A stretch of 64,000 bases of DNA from NCBI GenBank assembly GCA_027382625.1, contig JAJKFJ010021794.1, positions 62,001 through 126,000 of the forward strand. The letters are read 5' to 3'. The first letter of the stretch is position 1, and every line of letters begins with the position of its first letter. The notes below the pieces were generated by a model. That model saw nothing but the letters and a program-made list of their open reading frames with translations. It did not search any database and was not told where the DNA came from. This document shows, piece after piece, positions 56,528 to 64,000 of this stretch. Origin of the DNA: Tetmemena sp. SeJ-2015 (lineage: Eukaryota; Ciliophora; Spirotrichea; Sporadotrichida; Oxytrichidae). The position numbers were made by a program, and so were the translations under genes.

Positions 56528-57315
56528 ATGCTATCAGCAGATAAGAATGTGACTCTAACTGAGTTTCAAATACAGACTCTTCAGATCAGAGAGAAAGAAC
56601 TCAACTATTTCGTTAATTTATACAACTCAATATCAGGTTAGTCAAGATTATATACAAGAAAGCAAAGAGTTCCTCAAATATGAATGGTTATGGGGATAAT
56701 ATAGAAACTACCTTTATTCATTTGGGTTGAATCAACTTACAATTGCTTATAGGAATCGCTGCTATGTTGGCAGGTTTTGGCTTCTCTTCATTGAAAATGA
56801 GTTTTCCTGCTTCAACTCCCTATGGTGGTGGAGATACTCTATCTATCAGTGACTGCATGCGCTGTGGGCTTAGAGCTTTGCGCCATCCTAAATGCTGCTT
56901 GTTGCTCAGTCTTTGGTAAGTTGTTCTCTCACATTCACTTCTTAATTACCAATTTTAGGTCCTGGAAAGTTCTTGCGAGGTTCCGGTGGGCTTTAATCTG
57001 CAGAGAAAGCAGTACAAGTATTAGAAGACAAGTCAGAGATAACGTAGGCTTACTTCATGGGTGGTCTATTTTGCATTATAATCTCCTCGGCTCTCAAAAG
57101 TTTCATCCTTTACACTCTGTGGAACGCATGCATAGTCACTGCAATATAAGAATTATACATATTTATGTGTAGCAGGTCTGAGCATTCTAGTGTACTTCTT
57201 AATCACATCTGGCAAGCGCATCTTCAACAATATGCACGTAGACAAGGATAAAGCAATAAGAGGAGTCATCAATAAAGAATAGGTGCTCGATCCCACAAAC
57301 ATCAAAATATCATGA
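56528..57315 (+). CDS. four-TM membrane protein, Orai-like
   Basis: ATG 56528 (MLSADKNVTLTEFQIQTLQI) to TGA 57313-57315 (VLDPTNIKIS). Hydrophobic segments: LIGIAAMLAGFGFSSLKM, VVEILYLSVTACAVGLELCA, YFMGGLFCIIISSALKSFIL and GLSILVYFLITSGKRIFNN. Between TM2 and TM3 is a conserved-looking FGPGKFLRGSGGL. The topology and the A..AGF, polar TM1-TM2 and GPG...RG features recall protist Orai-type (CRAC) calcium channel homologues, but the acidic pore residue is not certain. An IES with pointer ATG (56797-56821) and two GT..AG introns (near 56,927 and 57,133) restore the frame. Confidence 0.6.
56797..56821. other. IES, 25 bp, pointer ATG
   Basis: ATG occurs at 56797-56799 and 56822-56824. Excision joins FGFSSLKM to VVEILYLSVTA in frame. 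Confidence 0.65.
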
Positions 57316-57606
57316 CTACAATTTTCATAAATAGCTCTCTCTCTCTATTACAAACTATGAGTAAAATTCTTTTTTGCAGTTCTCTCATTATTTCATTCTC
57401 TTGGTGTAAATACATTTTATAGTTATTAGAAAAATACTATTTTGGAAAAAGATTCAATTTGGATTCGCCATTTTTTTTTATTATCAAATTAATACTCCAA
57501 CTAATAACTTTAACATAAAGTAATGTAAATTTATATTGCTCCAACTTTTTAGAAACGATTAATTGAATTATGATAATTGAATATAAATTGTTTATAATAG
57601 TTTGTG

Positions 57607-59113
57607 ATGGAAAGAAGAAATATTCAAAGAACCTCAGCTGATGAGGATCCTTACCAATACTAAGAAGCAAATCAATACAGATTTGGAAACTAAATTCATT
57701 CGGAGTTTCCGAGAGAGTACCCTGGAGATCCAGTCCCTGATGAAATTGACTCGCAAAGTAAATACTCTATTGGAGTTTAAAAGTATTTAAGAGCAGAGAA
57801 GAGATTTATGGAAATCTTGGAAAGGCAGAAGCAGGTTTTGCTTAAAAGGGTATTTACAGATCAATTCCTATCCCATCATTCATCACTTATCTTTTATAGC
57901 ATGCTTGTAACTGGCCCTGCTAGTGAGAACATTTCAGTGGGTATAACTCACTTTATGCTTCTGTCCTCTCTCGTGTGCTGGATAATATTTGCTAAGCCCT
58001 TCCTTTGCGACATCAAGCATAACTTATTAGCTAACTCAGGTAGGAGAGGATAAGTTTATCTTAACTTGTAACTTTAGTACTCTGTCTACTGATAATTTGC
58101 TACTCTCTACTCTTGGTGGTTTAGTTTTCTGACCCTGGCATGATTCCGAGGGAGTAGCCATTCCCAGAAGTTTAAGAGGGGCAGTTTGATAATGTATGCT
58201 TTTTGAATTTACTTTAAACAATAAAATTTTAGGGTGATTATTTCTACAGGAATTCACTTATCTACAAGTAAAAATTACTCAAAGATATTCTAATAACCAT
58301 TCGTGTAGACCTAGGTTTTGCCAAACATGCTTTATCATTAGACCTCCCAAAGCCTCTCATTGTGGAATTTGTGATAACTGCGTGCAAAGTTTTGACCAGT
58401 AAGAATCTTTTAGCTAATATTGAATCCCTGATTAGTCACTGCACTTTTATGAACAACTGCATTGGCTTTAGGAACATGAGATCGTTTGTGCTGTTCATAT
58501 TCTTGTCTTAGTTGATGAGCTTACTTGCAGTGATTTCAGTGTTTCTATTCTATGTGGGGGCATACGAGTATGGACTTATAACTGATGTGGAGAGCAGATA
58601 ACGTGGCTTCATTTTCATCCTGTTTATGTCTACTCCTTTTGCCTACACCTTCACAAGAGATAACATTCTTCTTCCAAACAGAATCGTATACTAGTTTAAT
58701 TTTTTTTTTTAAGATTAATAACCCTATTTTTTTATAAATTTTAAATTTTTCAGGGTGTATTGTCAGCATTCATCGCTTTTGGAGCTTTCATTTACCTAGT
58801 CAGATTTGAAAAAGGGCACTTACCTTATCCCCAATTCCAGGGGTTTAAAATTGGCTATATAGCTCTACTCTACATCTTAATGTGAGAATACTGCTTCTGT
58901 TAATTCCATTATTTTAGTGGATGGCAGTTAGTTGTGAGGTACGGCTACCTTATTACTCGCGGTTGGACTGAGAAGGAGAACGTCAGTCGCAGGAGAGCAG
59001 CTGCCAACAGCGGCCAAGAGGACGCACTAGCAGAGAGAGTTTCTTGGAGAGAGGCTTCCATCAACGTCTTTAAGTTCTTTACCTATCCAGTGGCTCCTTC
59101 AATATTTCAGTGA
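57607..59113 (+). CDS. DHHC palmitoyltransferase
   Basis: A protein S-acyltransferase of internal membranes. ATG 57607 ([20 protein letters not shown]) to TGA 59111-59113 ([14 protein letters not shown]). Two TM helices ([27 protein letters not shown]) are followed by DPG (SDPGMIPRE), and then the cysteine-rich domain [47 protein letters not shown] 37-nt intron splits the catalytic DHHC exactly. TM3 and TM4 follow ([20 protein letters not shown], then [14 protein letters not shown]), with a cytosolic tail. Further small IESs or introns occur at about 58.03-58.12, 58.19-58.23 and 58.69-58.75 kb. The TM-DPG-CRD-TM order is standard for the family. Confidence 0.92.
58399..58435 (+). other. 37-nt GT..AG intron splitting the DHHC motif
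   Basis: The intron starts GTAAGAATC and ends GATTAG. Exon ends CA and TCAC join to His-His, giving F-D-H-H-C. There is no pointer repeat, so this is an intron rather than an IES. Confidence 0.85.
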
Positions 59114-59216
59114 AAACAATATTGTTTGAGAGTGATTATCTTGATATTTAAACATTAGCAATTATCATGATTTAGAAATTAATTAAATTAACTCTTCTCA
59201 CGAATTAGCAAACAAA

Positions 59217-62200
59217 ATGATCTATGAAGAAGAAAAAATCAGTAAGCCATTATCAACCCATCCATCACTCTATTTATATATCTTACTATCTTAACTCTAC
59301 TATAGCGGCTTCTGCTGAGCTGGACTGGTTTCAGTTTGAGACTGAGATGAGGAAAATAGTGCGAGACCTGCTCGAACCCACAATCGCCCGCTCTCATGAG
59401 GACAGAGAGAGAACTAATAACTTCCGCATCATGATTGACTCTCAGGAGGACCGACTGGCTTATCTGGAGAACATAGTCCTCAGGAATGCTGAGAGTGTCC
59501 CAATCTTCCAGGAGATCAAGGATACGGTAAGGGAGCATGAGATCCTTCGCCTGCAAGAGAAGCAGCACACAGACGACAGACTGGCTGAAGTCAACCGCCA
59601 GATCCAGTCCATCAACGACCGCGAGAAGATTATGCAGAAGCAGATCGACAACCTTATAGAGGACTCTGGCAAGCTGTTCAAGAGTACACTCTAGCTCACT
59701 CAGTCCCAGATGAAGCAAAGGGACGAGTTCTGCTTAAGGTCAACGAGCACGAAACCAAATCCTCGCACTATGTCAACCGACTAGACTCAATCCTTGAGAA
59801 GCTTAAGGAGCAGCAGGCCAAGTAAACTTATCAAGTCATTCATTTATGTTCTGCATGTTACTTTAATACTCTACCACCCACTGGTAGACATGCACAATTC
59901 TGCAATCAAGAAGCTAGAAGGGTTAGAGGAGGCAACTGAGGATTAGATAAACATGCTGAGTGAGCAGGTGTGCATGCTGGAAAAGTAGAAGCTGGAAAGG
60001 TGTCTAAGCATGAAGAAGACGGGTAGAAGGTATGGGAGCAGATAGGGAAAGCTAAGCCACACCACCGAGATGTACAAGATCCACTTCAACAGGGTTTGGA
60101 GAATTTCATTGACAAGTACCAGCCTGTCAAAATCTAGAACCAGATCTCCCAGTCCATCCTGTCCATGTTTAACAAGAGAGACGCCAAGATGGCGCGCTAC
60201 AGGGAGTTCGAGAATAATTTCTTCAAGTCCCAGAATGAGGTCATATTCGCAGACTAGGGACAACCTGACCTACTTTCTCAGATGCGAGAGATCTACATCA
60301 AAGTTCAAACAAGTAATCATTATTATAAGGTGTACAATCAGTTCAGATGGATCCCTTCTTTTTGGATGCCAAAAACGAGGCTGAGAAAATAAAGAAAGCC
60401 CAGGCTGCTGCTCAGAGATCTTCCAAACGATTGGGGCCTAGAGCCAGTATATCTATATCATCAAAGTTCAGTGGCTTCCCCGGGGAAATGCCTCACCTTG
60501 AAATGTTCAGGAGACAAAACTCAAGGAATATTATAATATCAGACTTATAAATTAGTTGGAACTTCACTTTGCTGGAGGACGACACTGAGAAGGAGAACAG
60601 CAAGGACTCTCCTCCTCCAGTTGAAAAGCTCAAGAAGTCCACTCTTGGATTATCATTTGGAAAGGAGTTGTCAGTTCCTACCTCTTCTAGATAGGAGGGA
60701 GGTAACCTCACTCCGAGAGTATAGAACAAACTCTCTAGAAAGCCAAACTTAGTTATGGACATAAAGGAGGAAGATTAAGATGCAGAACAGTCTCTCACTC
60801 CAGTCAACAATGACGACGGAAAGCCTCAGACTCCAGAGGGTAAGCCGTCCAATCCTCTAGCTTTCTCAGGCCTTATGAATCTGCAGTAAAGAAGTAAAAG
60901 ACAACTGTCCTAGCATTCCAAGGACTTATCACCTGGACTCCCCCCAGGAGGAGACATGTTTGAGGACGAGTTTGGAGTTGAGATGAGTGATATAGAAAGC
61001 ATGATAGACAATAGAATTGAGCAGCTGAAGGATGATTTCGCACTCACTATGAAGGGGGCTCAAGAATAGTTTGCTCAGAAAGTTGAGGATGAGATTAGAA
61101 GGGCAGAAACTAAGATAGAGACAAGGTTCAAAAAGGCTGAAGAGCAAATTTGTCATAAGTGTTTATAAGATTGCTTTGAAATTACAGTTTTATAGATGGA
61201 GCTACAGGACTATATCTCAAAGAAGGATGCCAATCTCCTAAAGCCACAGATTATGGTGTAGAATGCACTCGAGGACTTTGAAAGCAAGTTCTAAACTCTT
61301 TTCCAGATAGTAAGTTACAATCCTGAATTAATCTTAATTTTAGTGTTGCTATGTATACGCTATAAATGATGTCAACATTCACTCGAAAGATGCTCTGCAA
61401 AACGAAATTGAACTACTGAGGCAAAAACTACTTCAGCTCAAGGCTTTTAATGAGTCAACTCTACCTGTAGTCACTTACTCAACCTAAAAGCAACCAGGGA
61501 CTGATTCTAATCAACTCTCCGGCCATCTACTTACTGGATTAGCTACGAATAAGGTTCAATAAAGCCTGCAATAGTTCTAAGCAAGTCAGGAAAATTCAAC
61601 TGATTTAGCCAAAGATCTTGTTCAGAGAAAACTTGAAACTGCAGGCGCGAGAAGATAGCATTCTTAGAGCAAGAAATTCAGAGGAGGCCACTAGAAATAG
61701 TTGGGAGAGGAGGATGTTTCTCATTTCAAGGGCGAAGATAAGATAGTAAAGTACAAGGGACTTCATTTACAGATCAAGGACTATTCTTTCCATCCATATT
61801 TTCATATACTATTAATTTAAGGAAATGAGGCAAATGCAAAAAGACTATCAGAGCTATTGCTATAAGCTGTTCACACAAACTAAACATAAGTATCTGAGAG
61901 AGATATTCGAAAAGCTCATTCAAAGAGAACTTAGTACCTTCCAAAAGAATCTACTAGCTCAAAAGTATAGGAGGTCAGATTTAAGAATAGGAGTCGGCTT
62001 GGATAAATTAAAAGACCAAAATCAAAACGAGGGATTCACAAATATCCTAGAGGATACTGTGAAATTGCCTAAAGGAGGGCTGAGAACGCAACAGATATCT
62101 CCTCGCACATAGATGGATATCAATATCTCTAATCAAATCGACGAGATACATTTTATAGTTTCATATACAAGAGCAAGAGGCCAATCTCGGATCTAGTAGC

Positions 62201-62863
62201 TTCAACTTGAGTGGACCCATGATTCAAACCTTTTCAAATCCTCCTCTAAACACTTCCTTTGTTCTTGGAAAACCACTGCCTCACTCAAGAACAAGAATAA
62301 CGAATGCTACCACAAACTCTTCTCAAAATATTTCTACTAATCAAAAGAGTGGAGGGCTATTTCCACCTACAAACTATCTTCTTAATTCAAATATGCCCTC
62401 ACATCTTCACCTTAATACAGCCAAGCATTACTATTCTAGATCTCAAATGCAAAGTAATTCAGCTCTGGTGACCCCAGCCAGTGCTTCAGTACCAACTAAG
62501 CAATTTAGCAACAAGCATATGAGCTTTGGACTATAACATAAACTTGACAAACTGGCTAAGATAACTGAGTAATTGCAAGAGCAAACACTGAATAGAGGAG
62601 CTTCGTAAACTATGGACAGAAAACTCCTAAGCAGCTAAGGCGATGGAGATGGACTATCTTCTTAGATTCAAGGCTTTGCTACATCCAGTGCTGTGCAGAG
62701 CCCTGACGCAGCCTTTAAGTTAGATATCAAGCAGCAATAGCGCAAGCTGTCTAAAGAACTTGAGGCTGCGGCTGCAAAGATCAACTAATAAAGAAAACAG
62801 AAGAAGAGCAGAGTATTGAACGAGGACTTGCAAGTTAAGACTCAATTCTCATTTCAAAATTGA
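59217..62863 (+). CDS. long coiled-coil protein
   Basis: ATG 59217 (MIYEEEKI), then an 80-nt GT..AG intron joining to TASAELDWFQFETEMRKIVR. A long helical charged region follows: ARSHEDRERTNNFRIMIDSQ, LRLQEKQHTDDRLAEVNRQI, INDREKIMQKQIDNLIEDSG, HNSAIKKLEGLEEATEDQIN. Then MARYREFENNFFKSQNEVIF, QPDLLSQMREIYIKVQT, IDNRIEQLKDDFALTMKGAQ, LQNEIELLRQKLLQLKAFNE, a disordered Ser/Asn region (SRTRITNATTNSSQNI), and KQQQRKLSKELEAAAAKINQ. It ends at TGA 62861-62863. Codon use is GC-richer in the first kilobase. Frame shifts near 59.72 and 59.99 kb are unexplained. A structural (cytoskeletal or basal-body) role is a guess. Confidence 0.7.
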
Positions 62864-62949
62864 TTTCATTACAGTTAGATAGAGACGCTTTATCAAAGTA
62901 TGAAGCAAATTGAATGCTTGAATTCAAATTTAATTTAAAGATATTTAAG

Positions 62950-64000
62950 ATGACAAATCGCTCTCAAAACAAAGCGTCCTTCTAGAAAATTGTGACTCTA
63001 GTAGCTTAGTGGCTGGCTCTGCTCTTGGACTGGAGAATGGCCTGGGAAGAAGCCCTCAAATGGGATGGAACACTTGGAACAAGTTTGGATGCAAAATCAA
63101 CGAGCAACTGATAAAGGAGACTGCAGACTAGATTGTAAGTCTTGGACTGGACAAGGTCGGGTACAAATACGTAAATGTTGATGACTGCTGGGCTTTGGAG
63201 GGAAGAGACAAGGATGGCCATATCATTCACTTAAAAAATTACGCTTTAAATATATAGAGAATGGGTGCTTAATTGTGGACCCTAAGGCTTTCCCTTCTGG
63301 TATGAAGGCACTCTCTGACTACATCCACTCTAAGGGTTTGAAGTTTGGATTGTACTCCTCAGCAGGTCACTTCTCATGCGAGCACAGAGAGGGCAGCATG
63401 GGTCACGAAGAGATTGATGCTAAAGATTTCGCTTCTTGGGAAGTGGACTACATCAAGTACGACAACTGTAACCACGGGGGTGAGCCTAACTATCCTCGCT
63501 TCAAGAAGATGAGTGATGAACTCGCAAAGACTGGCAGATCTATCTCAAAAAAACTACTTATATATCTACCCTACTTAATCTTCTATCTTCTTCTCGATCT
63601 GCAATTGGGGTGATGAGGACGCACCTGTCTGGGGCAAAGAAGTAGGCAACAGCTGGAGAACTACCCAAGACATCTAGAACAACTTCAACTCAGTCGAGTA
63701 CAACTTCGTCCAGAACCAGAAGTTTGCAGAGCATGCTGGCCCTGGCCACTGGAATGAAAGTTATTAGTTATAACTTTGAATGACCCAGACATGCTACAGA
63801 TCGGAAATAATGGAATGACTGAAACCGAGGAACAGACTCACTTCTCTCTGTGGGCCTTCGCAAAGGGACCTCTAATCATGGGTAACGACCTCTAAAACAT
63901 CAGAAATGAGAGTTTAGAGATTCTCAAGAACACTGAGATCATAGCAGTGAACCAGGACATTCTAGGCCTTCAGGCTTTTTGTGTGATCAACTAAGATAAT
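62950..64000 (+). CDS. alpha-galactosidase, GH27, 3' end outside the window
   Basis: Hydrolyses terminal alpha-galactosyl residues, probably secreted or lysosomal. ATG 62950 ([17 protein letters not shown]) gives a signal-peptide-like start. Family motifs follow: [74 protein letters not shown] (catalytic nucleophile Asp in KYDNC), [21 protein letters not shown] (acid/base Asp in RTTQD), [13 protein letters not shown] and [16 protein letters not shown], then [11 protein letters not shown]. All catalytic residues are present. Four pointer-bounded IESs interrupt it (listed). The C-terminal beta domain lies beyond the window. Confidence 0.95.
62999..63006. other. candidate 8-bp IES, pointer TAG
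   Basis: TAG occurs at 62999-63001 and 63007-63009. Removing 8 bp moves the signal peptide KIVTL into frame with [20 protein letters not shown]. It could instead be an assembly error, since it is so short. Confidence 0.5.
63225..63271. other. IES, 47 bp, pointer ATT
   Basis: ATT occurs at 63225-63227 and 63272-63274. Excision joins DKDGHII to VDPKAFPSG. Confidence 0.75.
63539..63581. other. IES, 43 bp, pointer TCTATCT
   Basis: TCTATCT occurs at 63539-63545 and 63582-63588. Excision joins LAKTGRSI to [11 protein letters not shown]. Confidence 0.9.
63753..63778. other. IES, 26 bp, pointer AATGA
   Basis: AATGA occurs at 63753-63757 and 63779-63783. Excision joins GPGHWN to [11 protein letters not shown] and removes a TGA. 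Confidence 0.9.

Noticed and set aside
59239..59718. 159-residue standard-code frame on the minus strand
   Set aside because: Antisense shadow of the coiled-coil gene, whose plus-strand frame is highly charged and continuous with exons on both sides.
1..64000. CRISPR arrays, bacterial operons, ribosome binding sites, Rho-independent terminators
   Set aside because: No regularly spaced repeats and clear eukaryotic ciliate gene structure; AT-rich hairpins were not interpreted as terminators.
1..64000. Telomeric C4A4/G4T4 repeats or telomere-bearing transposon ends
   Set aside because: No run of these repeats was seen, so nothing marks a chromosome end or a TBE-type element.

Overview
The window looks like germline (micronuclear) DNA of a stichotrich spirotrich ciliate of the Oxytricha/Stylonychia kind. 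Two things point there. First, long protein-like frames stay open only when TAA and TAG are read as glutamine and TGA alone as stop. Second, genes are interrupted both by short GT..AG introns and by AT-rich inserts bounded by a direct repeat of 3-9 bases, a pointer. Removing the insert with one repeat copy repeatedly restores a known protein family. These inserts behave as internal eliminated sequences (IESs) between macronuclear-destined segments (MDSs). Species is not determined; no telomere repeat, rRNA or tRNA was recognised. All genes below were read with this code, so standard-code ORFs show only fragments of them.

Layout. 0-8 kb: the 3' end of a plus-strand gene, then three minus-strand genes: a Gln/Ser-rich protein, a PDK1-type kinase with a C-terminal PH domain, and a PP2C phosphatase. 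8-19 kb: gene-poor, AT-rich, with pieces of a split protein kinase, orphan coding fragments, a GC-rich anomaly and at least three repeat families, including a 503-bp mobile element present at one site and absent from the paralogous site. 18.8-21.6 kb: a multi-pass membrane protein whose IES carries the second copy of that element. 22-27 kb: Asn/Gly/FG-rich nucleoporin coding followed by a Nup98-type autopeptidase domain without the cleavage motif. 27-32.5 kb: one long low-complexity gene rich in IESs. 33-42 kb: minus-strand genes, including a cyclic-nucleotide-gated-type channel with an unusual pore. 42.5-50.5 kb: two long plus-strand low-complexity genes, the second ending in an ALMS-like motif and interrupted by an antisense response-regulator fragment. 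50.8-64 kb is dense: RPAIN-like, Hikeshi-like, RING-finger, small membrane proteins (one Orai-like), a DHHC palmitoyltransferase, a long coiled-coil protein, and an alpha-galactosidase cut by the window edge.

The genes are mostly independent single units, on both strands and often closely packed; no operon logic is expected. Loose themes are nuclear transport (Nup98, RPAIN, Hikeshi) and membrane signalling (PDK1, PP2C, channel, Orai-like, DHHC). Exact protein starts, ends and lengths are approximate wherever an IES or intron boundary could not be settled by eye.
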